Shown piece by piece: positions 8,836-17,828 of a DNA stretch of 64,000 nt. The notes beneath the pieces are model-generated. The model did not search any database and was not told the origin of the DNA. It saw nothing but the letters and a program-made list of their open reading frames with translations. How positions within the stretch are numbered: position 1 is the first letter of the stretch; each line of letters begins with the position of its first letter. The DNA is taken from contig DASTRY010000094.1 of NCBI GenBank assembly GCA_035760965.1, positions 30,284 to 94,283 on the forward strand, read 5' to 3'. Source of the stretch: JADGHX01 sp035760965 (GTDB lineage: Bacteria; Pseudomonadota; Gammaproteobacteria; Steroidobacterales; Steroidobacteraceae). Both the position numbers and the translations under genes were made by a program.

Positions 8836-9249
8836 ATGGCAGACACCATCTTCAAGAAGATCATCGCGGGCGAGCTGCCGTGTCACAAGGTGTACGAGGA
8901 CAGCCAGGTGCTCGCGTTCCTCGACATCAATCCGCTGAGTCGCGGGCATACGCTGGTCATCCCCAAGGAACCCGCCGAGACGCTGGATCAGCTCTCGGAT
9001 GAATCCGCCGCGGCGCTCGGCCGCGTGCTGCCGCGCCTCTGTCGTGCGGTTCAAGCGGCCACGGGCGTACGGGAGTACAACGTGCTCGAGAACAACGGGC
9101 GCGGCGCGCATCAAGTGGTGCAGCACGTTCACTTTCACATCATTCCGAAGCCGAACGCGCAGGAAGGTCTCGGCATCGGCTGGCCGGCGCGGAAGCTCGA
9201 TAGCGACGCCGAGGCCCTGGCCGGAAAGATCCGAGCGGCGGTCGGCTGA
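8836..9249 (+). CDS. HIT family nucleotide-binding protein
   Basis: A 137-residue protein; ATG at 8836 follows AGGAGG (8825-8830). It starts DTIFKKIIAGELPCHKVYED, typical of HinT/HIT-like phosphoramidases, and carries the histidine triad QHVHFHIIP, whose central His acts on nucleoside phosphoramidates or dinucleotide phosphates. Cytosolic. It precedes selO by 28 bp on the same strand, so co-transcription is possible. Confidence 0.93.
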   Translation: MADTIFKKIIAGELPCHKVYEDSQVLAFLDINPLSRGHTLVIPKEPAETLDQLSDESAAALGRVLPRLCRAVQAATGVREYNVLENNGRGAHQVVQHVHFHIIPKPNAQEGLGIGWPARKLDSDAEALAGKIRAAVG

Positions 9250-9277
9250 TTCGCCGCGCCGCGGCGAGCATCGTTCG

Positions 9278-10738
9278 ATGCGACTCGGCTTCGAGCACAG
9301 TTACGGCGCCCTGCCGCCGCGTTTCTACGCGCGTGTCGCGCCAACCCCGGTCGCGAAGCCACAGCTCGTCATCTTCAACCAGCGGCTCGCGCAGCAACTC
9401 GGGCTCGACGTGGATGCGGTCGAGCGCGAGGCGGCGCTGCTCTTTTCGGGGAATCAGCTGCCCGAGGATGCGGAGCCGATCGCCATGGCGTATGCGGGTG
9501 ATCAGTTCGGCAGCTTCGTGCCCCGGCTCGGCGATGGCCGCGCGATCCTGCTCGGCGAGATTCGAGATCGCAGCGGCGTGCTGCGCGATGTGCAGCTGAA
9601 AGGAGCGGGACTCACGCCGTTCTCACGCAATGCCGACGGACGCGCAGCGCTCGGTCCGATGCTGCGCGAGTACCTCGTCAGCGAAGCGATGGATGCGCTC
9701 GGCATTCCGACGACGCGGTCGCTGGCCGTTGTCGCCACCGGTGAGAACGTGTTCCGCGAGGATGTATTGCCCGGAGCAATTCTGACGCGGATCGCGACGA
9801 GTCATGTGCGCGTAGGGACGTTTCAATACTTCGCCGCGCGAGACGATCAGGAGGCACTGCGCGAGCTGCTCGACTACGTCATCGCGCGACATTATCCGGC
9901 CGCGCGCGAGGCCGCCGTGCCGGCAGTTGGCGTGCTGAGCGAGGTCGCCGCGCGACAGGCGCAGCTCATCGCGCAATGGATGCTGGTCGGCTTCATCCAC
10001 GGCGTCATGAACACGGACAACATGGCGATCTCCGGAGAGACCATCGACTACGGCCCGTGCGCGTTCATGGACGAGTACGATCCGAAAACCGTGTTCAGCT
10101 CGATCGATCAGCGCGGCCGCTACGCCTATGCAAATCAGGTCGTCATCGCGCAGTGGAATCTCGCGCGCTTCGCAGACACATTGGTGCCGCTCATCGACGC
10201 CGACATCGACAAGGCCGTGGCCCTGGCATCCGAAGTCATCGAGCGGTTTCCAGCGCAGTGCGACGCGCATCTGCTCGAGGGATTTCGCGCGAAGATCGGG
10301 CTCGCGACCGCGGCAGACGGCGATGCCGAATTGATCCGCCGCCTGCTCAGCGCGATGCACGAGGCGCACGCGGATTTCACGTTGACCTTCCGTCGCCTCG
10401 CCCGCGCTGCCGAGGCCACCGGCGACGACACCGAGCTTTTCGCGCAGACGCCCGCGATGACCGCGTGGCTGCGCGAGTGGCGCGACCGTCTTGCGCAAGA
10501 GCCGCAATTCGCAGCCGAGCGCGCGGCGCGCATGCGGCGCGTGAATCCGGGGTTCATCCCGCGTAATCACCGCGTGGAGGCGGCGTTGGCCGCGGCGTCC
10601 GAGCGCGGCGATCTCGCGCCGTTTCGCCGCCTGCTCGCGATCCTCGAACGGCCCTTCGACGATCAGTCCGATGCCGTGGAATACGAGCAGCCGCCGCAGC
10701 CCGCCGAACGCGTGCTGCAGACCTTCTGCGGAACCTGA
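9278..10738 (+). CDS. selO: Protein adenylyltransferase SelO (YdiU/UPF0061)
   Basis: SelO pseudokinases transfer AMP from ATP to Ser/Thr/Tyr of target proteins, a redox-linked role in E. coli. The 486-residue product matches the family size. Seen: YAGDQFGSFVPRLGDGRA, DVQLKGAGLTPFSR, and the active-site segment HGVMNTDNMA with D247 (base) and N248, plus D257 in DYGP (metal). A Cys lies three residues from the C-terminus, as in homologues with a regulatory disulfide. The ATG at 9278 gives the family's usual N-terminus; the open frame before it belongs to another reading of the HIT gene. Confidence 0.94.
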   Translation: MRLGFEHSYGALPPRFYARVAPTPVAKPQLVIFNQRLAQQLGLDVDAVEREAALLFSGNQLPEDAEPIAMAYAGDQFGSFVPRLGDGRAILLGEIRDRSGVLRDVQLKGAGLTPFSRNADGRAALGPMLREYLVSEAMDALGIPTTRSLAVVATGENVFREDVLPGAILTRIATSHVRVGTFQYFAARDDQEALRELLDYVIARHYPAAREAAVPAVGVLSEVAARQAQLIAQWMLVGFIHGVMNTDNMAISGETIDYGPCAFMDEYDPKTVFSSIDQRGRYAYANQVVIAQWNLARFADTLVPLIDADIDKAVALASEVIERFPAQCDAHLLEGFRAKIGLATAADGDAELIRRLLSAMHEAHADFTLTFRRLARAAEATGDDTELFAQTPAMTAWLREWRDRLAQEPQFAAERAARMRRVNPGFIPRNHRVEAALAAASERGDLAPFRRLLAILERPFDDQSDAVEYEQPPQPAERVLQTFCGT

Positions 10739-10889
10739 CGACTCGTTTGACAGAACGCCTCGCGACTGAGTAGGCCATCACAACTCCGGGAACGAGGGTT
10801 TGTGGTGTCGCCGATATGTGACGCGTCTTCAAATCAGGGTTGCCCGCTCGCTGTGCAATGAGAACCTTGCATAACGGCAGGGGATCCCC

Positions 10890-11261
10890 ATGCGTACGAC
10901 GATCCACAGCCTTTTCTTGCTTGTTCTTGCTTCCGTTGCCAGCTCGTTCGCGATGGCGGACAACGTCGTCACCGTCAAGAGCGAGACCGTCCGCTATGAC
11001 GATCTGCGCCTGATCAGCGCGGTCGGCGCCGCAGTGCTGTACGGCCGGCTGCGAGGTGCGGCTGAACGCGCCTGCAGCCCGCTCGACGGCAAGTCGGCGC
11101 AGCTCGTCAGCCGATACCGCGCGTGCGTCGACGAGGCCGTTGCGAAAGCCGTCGCGCAAGTGAACGAGCCGGTGCTGACCAAGTACTACGAGTCGAAGCG
11201 CAACGCCGCGACGCCGAGCACTGCCAAGCCGAGCGCGACGGCCGTTGCTCAGGCGCCCTGA
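10890..11261 (+). CDS. UrcA family protein
   Basis: A 123-residue secreted protein: signal peptide ending near SSFAMA, then the UrcA core with ETVRYDDLRLISAVGAAVLYGRL, AERACSP and YRACVDEAVAKAVAQV, i.e. two conserved Cys about 26 residues apart. The C-terminus is low-complexity Thr/Ala/Pro. UrcA proteins are small, periplasmic and functionally uncharacterised. It starts at an ATG preceded by AGGGGA and is followed by a hairpin. Confidence 0.85.
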   Translation: MRTTIHSLFLLVLASVASSFAMADNVVTVKSETVRYDDLRLISAVGAAVLYGRLRGAAERACSPLDGKSAQLVSRYRACVDEAVAKAVAQVNEPVLTKYYESKRNAATPSTAKPSATAVAQAP

Positions 11262-11287
11262 GCCGATCTGCAAACGGAGTGAGCGAA

Positions 11288-11314
11288 GGCGACTGCGCTC
11301 TCGTAACAGTCGCC
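11288..11314 (+). terminator. Hairpin downstream of the UrcA gene
   Basis: GGCGACTG (11288-11295) and CAGTCGCC (11307-11314) are exact complements around an 11-nt loop, 26 bp after the stop. There is no T-run, so termination would be Rho-assisted or weak. Confidence 0.4.
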
Positions 11315-11545
11315 ATTAGCCCTTGTCGGTGCGAGCAGCGCCGGCAAGGGCAACTCATGCCTGCTCGTACCGACGACTCGCGCTCGGCACCGAGCGGGCT
11401 CAGCTTCATCACGGGTGGATCTCATCCGTTGAGCTAGCGCTCGACGGCGACTCGGCGCCGCCGCCTTCCGCACACGTGGAACTGGACTTTGCGTGCGCAC
11501 GCCGGCCAATCTTCTCGCCCCGGCTGGCTCGACGAGCGCGTCCCA

Positions 11546-12304
11546 ATGAACCTGTATTGCGAAGAGGGTGGGTCCGGCGCGGATCTACTGGTGCTGCTCC
11601 ATGGGCTCGGAGCGACCGGCGCCGTCTGGACGCCACTGCTCGCGTTGCTGGCTTCAGAATGGCACGGGCGCTGGTTCGTTGCGGATCTTCCGGGTCACGG
11701 TGCGTCGGGGCGCGCGGCTCGCTACTTCGCCGAAGATGCGGCGTCGGCGCTCGGCGAGGTGCTGAGAGATCGTATCCGCGCTGACGGACGCCTCGTCATC
11801 CTCGGTCACTCGTTCGGCGGAACCATCGGGCTTGCGCTGGCGTCGGGCCGGTACGGTGTGGAGCCGAGCGTCACCTTCGGCGTCGGTATCAAGCTCATCT
11901 GGCGTGATGACGAAATCGCGCGCATGCGCGCCTTCGCCAGTCAGCCGGCCAAGCGATTCGCCAGCGAGCAGGAGGCCTGCGAGCGCTACTTGAAAGTCTC
12001 GGGTTTGCACGGGCTCGCACCTGCCGGCTCGCCCGTCGCGGCTCGCGGGATCGTTCACGACGGCGGTGCATGGCGTCTCGCGATGGATCCGGCGGCAAAC
12101 GACGCGGGACGCCCTGCGTTCGCCGAGCTCAGAGCCGCGGCACGCTGCCCCGTGCATCTGGCGCGCGGCGGTCGCGACCCGCTCGTCACGCTCGAAGACA
12201 CGCGAGCCCTGGATCCGGGCGCCACTGATCTCGGCGCGTATGGTCACAACGTCCTCGTCGAATCCCCCGAGACGCTGTGGTCTTGGGTTCGCACGCATCT
12301 ATAA
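11546..12304 (+). CDS. Alpha/beta hydrolase
   Basis: A 252-residue alpha/beta-hydrolase fold protein. LVLLHGLGATGAVW is the oxyanion-hole strand (HGLG), GHSFGG carries the nucleophile Ser89, GGRDPLV near residue 207 fits the acid strand, and YGHNVLVE gives the catalytic His near 234. Substrate unknown. ATG at 11546 is chosen because it begins the first strand directly; upstream codons are not conserved-looking. The amidohydrolase gene follows 37 bp later on the same strand. Confidence 0.88.
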   Translation: MNLYCEEGGSGADLLVLLHGLGATGAVWTPLLALLASEWHGRWFVADLPGHGASGRAARYFAEDAASALGEVLRDRIRADGRLVILGHSFGGTIGLALASGRYGVEPSVTFGVGIKLIWRDDEIARMRAFASQPAKRFASEQEACERYLKVSGLHGLAPAGSPVAARGIVHDGGAWRLAMDPAANDAGRPAFAELRAAARCPVHLARGGRDPLVTLEDTRALDPGATDLGAYGHNVLVESPETLWSWVRTHL

Positions 12305-12341
12305 GATAGCGGCTCCGTTGGTGTTCGCCGGTGGAGCGGTA

Positions 12342-14123
12342 ATGCGCACCCGAGCTCGTCTGCGCAGAGTGTGGCCTCGTGCGCCGCTGGCCGTCTCGCT
12401 GATCGCAGTCGTAACGATCGGTGTCGCTGCGAGCCTCGTCGCCTGCGGTTCGCGGGAACAGACAGCGGCGCCGCGGGCGGCGCCTCACGCGCAGCTCCTC
12501 ATTCGCAACGGCGTCATCTTCGACGGCCGCGGCGGCGATCCGATACGCGGCGATATTGCCGTCAGCGAAGGGCGCGTCGTTGCAGTCGGCACTGGGCTGG
12601 ACGGTTACACCGCGGATCGGATCGTCGATGCACGCGGACTCGCCGTCGCGCCGGGCTTCATCAACTCCCTCTCATGGGCTACGGATACGCTCATCGCGGA
12701 CGGCCGCGCGCTCAGCGACGTGAAGCAGGGTGTGACGCTCGAGCTGTTCGGCGAGGGCGACTCCTACGGCCCACTGACGCCCGCGACCCGCGCAGAGATG
12801 CAGAAGCGCCAGGGCGACATTCGCTTCGACATCCCGTGGACCACGCTCGGTGAGTATCTCGATTTCCTCGTGAAGAAAGGCGTGTCGGTCAACGTCGCCT
12901 CGTTCGTCGGCGCGGCGACGGTGCGCTCGCACGAGCTCGGTTTTGCGAATCGCGCACCGAAGCCGGATGAGCTCGCACGCATGCAAGAGCTGGTGCGACA
13001 GGCGATGCGCGAGGGCGCGTTGGGCGTGGGCAGTGCGTTGATCTATGCGCCCGGCACGTACGCTCGCACGGATGAGCTCATCGCGCTCACGCGCGCTGCG
13101 GGCGAGCTGGGCGGCGGCTACACCTCGCACATTCGCAGTGAGGGCGACCGCCTGCTCGAAGGCATCGACGAGCTCATCGAGATCGTGCGCGCAACGGGCG
13201 TGCATGGCGAGATTCACCATCTGAAGGCGGCCGGCGAGCAGAACTGGCCGAAGATGCGCGCGGCGATTGCCAAGATCGAGGCGGCGCGCGCCGCAGGCCT
13301 GCCGATCACGGCGAACATGTATCCGTACACTGCCGGCGCGACGGGGCTCGATGCCGCAATGCCGCCCTGGGTGCAGGAAGGCGGCATCGACGACTGGGTT
13401 GCGCGGCTGCAGGACCCGAACATCCGCAAGCGCGTACTGAAAGAGATGCGCACGCCGAGCAAGGACTGGGAAAGTCTCTACCTCGCCGCCGGCTCTCCGG
13501 AGCGCATCGTCCTCATCGGTTTCAAGACCGATGCGCTCAAGCCTTATACGGGCAAGACGCTCGCAGAAGTCGCACGCTTGCGGCACACCACTCCCGAGGA
13601 TGCGACGATCGATCTCGTAATCGAAGACCGAACGCGCGTCGGCACGGCCTACTACCTCATGTCCGAAGAGAACGTGAAGCTCGGGCTCGCGCAGCCCTGG
13701 GTGAGCATCGACTCGGACGAGGGCGCGCCCGCGCCGGAAGGCGTGTTCCTGCGCAGCGCGCCGCATCCGCGAGCGTACGGCAGCTTCGCGCGCTTTCTCG
13801 GCAAGTACGTGCGTGATGAGAAGGTGACGTCGCTCGCGGATGCCATCCGACGTCTCACGCGGCTTCCGGCTGAGAATTGGAAGCTGCGCGATCGCGGCTG
13901 CCTCGACGTGAAGTGCCATGCCGACATCGTGATCTTCGATCCCGCGAAGATCGCCGACCACGCGACCTTCGACAATCCGCAAGCGCTCGCGACCGGAGTC
14001 GTCCATGTGTTCGTGAATGGCGTGCAAGTGTTGAAAGACGGCCGACACACCGGCGCAATGCCGGGCCAGGTCGTGCGCGGTCCCGGCTGGACGGGATGGG
14101 CCGCCGCCGAGGCCGGGCGTTAA
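12342..14123 (+). CDS. Amidohydrolase-family lipoprotein (D-aminoacylase-like)
   Basis: A 593-residue protein with a signal peptide ending in a lipobox (SLVAC), so probably a lipoprotein. The rest resembles N-acyl-D-amino-acid deacylases: LLIRNGVIFDGRGGDPIRGD, a beta-barrel with YTSHIRSEGD and GEIHHLKAAG supplying the two conserved His, and SIDSDEGAPAPEG with an Asp. However, the usual His-x-His after 'PGF' is replaced by INSLSWATD, and the position where D-aminoacylase has its metal-bridging Cys reads FGEGDSYG. Metal binding and activity may therefore differ from the classical enzyme. Membership is secure; substrate is not. Confidence 0.85.
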   Translation: MRTRARLRRVWPRAPLAVSLIAVVTIGVAASLVACGSREQTAAPRAAPHAQLLIRNGVIFDGRGGDPIRGDIAVSEGRVVAVGTGLDGYTADRIVDARGLAVAPGFINSLSWATDTLIADGRALSDVKQGVTLELFGEGDSYGPLTPATRAEMQKRQGDIRFDIPWTTLGEYLDFLVKKGVSVNVASFVGAATVRSHELGFANRAPKPDELARMQELVRQAMREGALGVGSALIYAPGTYARTDELIALTRAAGELGGGYTSHIRSEGDRLLEGIDELIEIVRATGVHGEIHHLKAAGEQNWPKMRAAIAKIEAARAAGLPITANMYPYTAGATGLDAAMPPWVQEGGIDDWVARLQDPNIRKRVLKEMRTPSKDWESLYLAAGSPERIVLIGFKTDALKPYTGKTLAEVARLRHTTPEDATIDLVIEDRTRVGTAYYLMSEENVKLGLAQPWVSIDSDEGAPAPEGVFLRSAPHPRAYGSFARFLGKYVRDEKVTSLADAIRRLTRLPAENWKLRDRGCLDVKCHADIVIFDPAKIADHATFDNPQALATGVVHVFVNGVQVLKDGRHTGAMPGQVVRGPGWTGWAAAEAGR

Positions 14124-14404
14124 CGATCTTGCTCGCGATGGATCGCTGGCGGCTGACGCGTCGGATTCGAGCTGTGCGCCGCGCCGGGCGTCAACGATCC
14201 CGCGCGCGGCGGTTCGCCATCGGTTGGCGCGCGGGCTTCGAGCTGTGGGGCGCGCTCGTTGCGCTGGTGAGCTAGCCCGGTTGCACCAGCAAACCGTATC
14301 GCCTGCGCCGGCAAGCGGATGTTTCACCCGATGATGCCCGAGGCCCGCGGTCCGCTACACGGCTCCCAGGGTAGACTCGCGTCGCAAAGAAATCCGAGCG
14401 AACC

Positions 14405-15409
14405 ATGCATACCTTGCAGACGCCGCCAGCGACTCCTTCGATCAACGACCTGCTACAGATGTATCGCGCGCTCTGGCGGATACGCGTCTTCGAGGGTCAG
14501 GTGCAGCGGCTGGCTGCAGCCGGCGAAGTACCGGGATTTCCGCATTTGTCGACGGGGCAGGAGGCCGTGGCCGTGGGCGTATGCGCGCACCTGTCGCCGC
14601 AGGACACTCTTTTCACGAGCCACCGCGGACACGGCCACGTGCTCGCCAAAGGCGCGGATATCGAAGCGACTTTCGCCGAGATCCTCGGTCGCGAGACGGG
14701 CGTGTGTCGCGGCCGCGGCGGGTCCATGCACTTGGTGGATGCAGCGCACGGTGTGCTCGGTGCGACCGGTGTCGTCGGCGGCAACCTGCCGCTGGCCGCG
14801 GGCGCTGCATGGGCCGCTCAGGCGCGGGGCGAGAAGCACATCAGCGTCGTGTTCTTCGGAGATGGTGCCACCGGCGCGGGTGTGTTCCATGAAACCGTCA
14901 ACCTGGCGGTACTGTGGAAACTGCCAGTCCTTTTTGTTTGCGAGAACAATGGCTACGCCGAATTCACGAGTCGCGAAGAGCATTCCAACGTGAAGCACGT
15001 GAGCGCGTTCGCCGCGCCGTACGACTTGACGGCGCAGACCATCGACGGGAACGATGTGCTCGCGGTCTACGCGGCGGCCGGCGCGGCCATCGCGCAGCTG
15101 CGCCGGGGCGACGGCCCATATCTCCTGGAATGCATGACGTATCGCATGGCCGGTCACTTCGTGGGCGACGCGCAGCACTATCGCTCGAAGGAAGAGCTGG
15201 CCGCGGTGCGCGAGAAGGATCCGATCGAGCGCTTGAAGAGACACCTTCTCGCCCAAGGCGTCGCGCAAAGCGAGCTCGACTCGCTCGGCGAGCAAGCGAA
15301 AGAAGAGGTGCAAGCAGCCGTCGAACGCGCACGCGTCGCGCCTCATCCGGATCCCCGAACCGTCGGGGAGTACGTTTACAGCGCTCCTTCTCTGGCGCAC
15401 GTGCCATGA
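14405..15409 (+). CDS. Thiamine-diphosphate dehydrogenase E1 alpha subunit (first pair)
   Basis: A 334-residue alpha subunit of a pyruvate, branched-chain or acetoin dehydrogenase E1. It decarboxylates a 2-oxoacid (or cleaves acetoin) using thiamine diphosphate and passes the acyl group to lipoyl-E2. The TPP/Mg motif runs from GDG (152-154) to NN (181-182); SHRGHGH and GRGGSMHLVD are conserved E1 alpha segments. Length and sequence feel closest to AcoA-type subunits. Its stop overlaps the E1 beta start (ATGA). First gene of a five-gene complex operon. Confidence 0.93.
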   Translation: MHTLQTPPATPSINDLLQMYRALWRIRVFEGQVQRLAAAGEVPGFPHLSTGQEAVAVGVCAHLSPQDTLFTSHRGHGHVLAKGADIEATFAEILGRETGVCRGRGGSMHLVDAAHGVLGATGVVGGNLPLAAGAAWAAQARGEKHISVVFFGDGATGAGVFHETVNLAVLWKLPVLFVCENNGYAEFTSREEHSNVKHVSAFAAPYDLTAQTIDGNDVLAVYAAAGAAIAQLRRGDGPYLLECMTYRMAGHFVGDAQHYRSKEELAAVREKDPIERLKRHLLAQGVAQSELDSLGEQAKEEVQAAVERARVAPHPDPRTVGEYVYSAPSLAHVP

Positions 15410-16386
15410 GTCAGACGTTCATCGAAATCCTGCGGCGTGCGCTGGACGAAGAGCTGGCGCGTGATGCCTCCGTGCATCTCCTCGGCGAAGACGTTGCCGC
15501 CGGCGGCGCCTTCGGCGTTACGCGCGGGCTTGCGCAGAAGCACGGTGAGCAGCGCGTGCGGAACACGCCAATCAGCGAAGCGGCGATCACGGGCGTGGCG
15601 ACGGGTGCAGCGTTGTGCGGCCTGCGGCCCGTGCTGGAAATCATGTTTATCGATTTCGCCACGCTGGCGCTCGATTGCCTGGTCAATCAGAGCGCGAAAT
15701 ATCGATACATGTCGGGCGGTCAACTGGCGGTTCCGATGGTCGTGCGCACACAGGCCGGCGCCGCGGGCGGCGCAGCGGCTCAGCATTCACAGAGTCTCGA
15801 AGCGTGGTTCATTCACGTGCCGGGGCTCGTCGTCGTGGCGCCGTCGTCGCCGGTCGAAGCGTATGGATTGTTGAAGAGTGCGATCCGGCTGGGCGATCCG
15901 GTGCTCTTCATCGAGCACAAACGGCTCTACACGATGCGCGAGGACATGCCGGAGAATCCCGAGCTGCCGCCGATCGGCAAGGCGCGCATCGCACGCGAAG
16001 GGAAGGATGTGACGCTGATTGCGTACTCGGCCATGGTGAACATCGCGCTGGAGGCGGCGGATGAGTTGGCGCGTGCCGGCATTTCCGCCGAGGTGCTCGA
16101 TTTGCGGACGCTGCTGCCGCTCGACATGCGAACCATCGCTGCATCGGTCGCCAAGACTCATCGCGTCGTCATCGCGCACGAAGCCGTGCAGAACGGCGGT
16201 GTGGGTGCGGAGATCGCCGCGCGCATCGGCAGCGAGCTCTTCGATGAGCTCGATGCGCCGGTGACGCGCGTTGCGTGCCCGTTCGTGCCTATTCCATTTG
16301 CTCCGGAGCTGGAGCGGGCGCTGCTTCCGGGTCGCGATGACATCGTGCGTGCCGCGCGCGGACTGGTGCACGGGCAGGGGCACTAG
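15406..16386 (+). CDS. Thiamine-diphosphate dehydrogenase E1 beta subunit (first pair)
   Basis: A 326-residue E1 beta partner of the preceding alpha subunit, with the N-terminal pyrimidine-binding half (LLGEDVAAGGAFGVTRGL, NTPISEAAITGVATGAAL, QSAKYRYMSGGQ) and the transketolase C-terminal half (ARIAREGKDVTLIAYSAMV, VLDLRTLLPLD). The ATG at 15406 overlaps the alpha-subunit TGA by four bases, indicating translational coupling. The E2 gene follows after one base. 2-Oxoacid specificity cannot be read. Confidence 0.93.
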   Translation: MSQTFIEILRRALDEELARDASVHLLGEDVAAGGAFGVTRGLAQKHGEQRVRNTPISEAAITGVATGAALCGLRPVLEIMFIDFATLALDCLVNQSAKYRYMSGGQLAVPMVVRTQAGAAGGAAAQHSQSLEAWFIHVPGLVVVAPSSPVEAYGLLKSAIRLGDPVLFIEHKRLYTMREDMPENPELPPIGKARIAREGKDVTLIAYSAMVNIALEAADELARAGISAEVLDLRTLLPLDMRTIAASVAKTHRVVIAHEAVQNGGVGAEIAARIGSELFDELDAPVTRVACPFVPIPFAPELERALLPGRDDIVRAARGLVHGQGH

Positions 16387-16387
16387 C

Positions 16388-17800
16388 GTGGCACGTGTGG
16401 CGCTCGAAATCCCAAAGGTCGGGCTCGTCATGGAGCAGGCGCGGCTCGTTCGCTGGCTGAAGAATCCGGGCGACTTCGTCGCGCAAGGCGAGCCCGTCCT
16501 CGAGCTCGAGACGGAGAAATCCGTCGTCGAAATCGAGGCGACGGTGAGCGGACGACTGGTCGAGCAGCTCGTGAAGGTAGACGAGGAGGCGAAGGTCGGC
16601 GATCGGGTGGCTTGGCTCGAAACAGATGCCGCCTCGTCTGCGGCGACACATCCGACGGCTGCGACATCGCGCGAGTCGGAGGCGTCGGCGCATGCAGCTG
16701 CGCCGGCTGCGGGAAGCGCGGAGGCATCTGCGTCGGGCACGTCTGCGGGCGGTGCAGTACCTCGCGCGTCTCACCCGACCGGTGCGTTGGGCTCGGTTGC
16801 GTCGGCGGGCGCGTCGCACGTGTCGAGCCCATCCGTTACGTCACACGCGTCGAGCCCGTCGCCCACGTCCCCCGCGCGTGACGTCTCCCGCTCAGCTGGA
16901 CCACCGGGCGCAAGCGCGTCGGCGAACGGGCACGGCGACGGCCGCGTTCGCAGCTCGCCCGTCGCGCGTCGTCTCGCGGCCCAGAGCGGCATCGATATCG
17001 GTACGGTCGTCGGCACCGGTCCGCGCGGCCGGGTGCAACTCGAGGACGTGCGTCGGGCGATCCAAGCAAGGTCTTTGCAGACCGGCGCAAACGGCGCGGC
17101 GTCCGCGCCGCAGCCTCTCTCGAGCATGCGCCGTGCGCTCGCTCGCGCGATGACTCTGAGCAACGCGACCGTTCCCCAATTCGCCGTCGAGCGCTCCGTC
17201 GATTGGACGGCGGTGCAGGCGGCGCGCGCGAGGTTCGCGAGCGATTCGCGTGCCGGCTCGCCGAAGCTGTCCGTCAACGATTTCCTGCTGCAGGCCATCG
17301 CCCGCGCGCTACTTTCATATCCCGCGCTGAACGCGACTTTTCGCGGCGATCCCGAATCGCCGGATGCCGCGATCGTTCCGGCGGTGGGCGCGCACATCGG
17401 TCTGGTCGTTGCGGTCGACAACGGCCTGCTCGTTCCCGTGCTCCACGACGTGGAGCGGCTCGGGCTCGCGGAGCTCGCGCGACGGCGCAGTGAGGTGGTC
17501 GAGCGCGCTCTGCAGGGCCGCCTGAAGCAGGCGGAGTTGGAAGGCGCGACGTTCAGTCTGTCGAATCTCGGCGCACGCGGGCCGGACCGCTTCAACGCAC
17601 TCATCAACCCGCCGCAATCGGCAATTCTCGCGGTGGGTCGCCAGCGCGAGGGCGTGGTCGTGTTGAACGGCGGCATTCACGTGCGGCCACTATCCACTCT
17701 CAGTGTCACCGTGGATCATCGGGTCGCCGACGGACGGCTTGCGGCGGAATTCCTCGCGTATCTGGTGGAGATTCTCGAAGGCGACGACTGGCGCGTGTAA
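16388..17800 (+). CDS. Dihydrolipoamide acyltransferase (E2)
   Basis: A 470-residue E2, starting at GTG. One lipoyl domain (residues 1-80) has the lipoylated Lys44 in ETEKSVVE. A long Ala/Ser/Pro/Thr-rich linker (about 81-186) leads to the peripheral-subunit-binding domain (about 187-226, SSPVARRLAAQSGID to GRGRVQLEDVRRA-type). The catalytic domain ends with DHRVADG, His444 and Asp448. It is the only E2 here and lies between two E1 pairs, so both may dock on it. No E3 gene is in the window. Confidence 0.93.
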   Translation: MARVALEIPKVGLVMEQARLVRWLKNPGDFVAQGEPVLELETEKSVVEIEATVSGRLVEQLVKVDEEAKVGDRVAWLETDAASSAATHPTAATSRESEASAHAAAPAAGSAEASASGTSAGGAVPRASHPTGALGSVASAGASHVSSPSVTSHASSPSPTSPARDVSRSAGPPGASASANGHGDGRVRSSPVARRLAAQSGIDIGTVVGTGPRGRVQLEDVRRAIQARSLQTGANGAASAPQPLSSMRRALARAMTLSNATVPQFAVERSVDWTAVQAARARFASDSRAGSPKLSVNDFLLQAIARALLSYPALNATFRGDPESPDAAIVPAVGAHIGLVVAVDNGLLVPVLHDVERLGLAELARRRSEVVERALQGRLKQAELEGATFSLSNLGARGPDRFNALINPPQSAILAVGRQREGVVVLNGGIHVRPLSTLSVTVDHRVADGRLAAEFLAYLVEILEGDDWRV

Positions 17801-17828
17801 TGGCTACGTCAATTCAGAGGGGAAGCAC

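Noticed and set aside
12672..14327. 551-codon minus-strand frame opposite the amidohydrolase
   Set aside because: Arg/Ala-rich shadow with no motifs or start signal.
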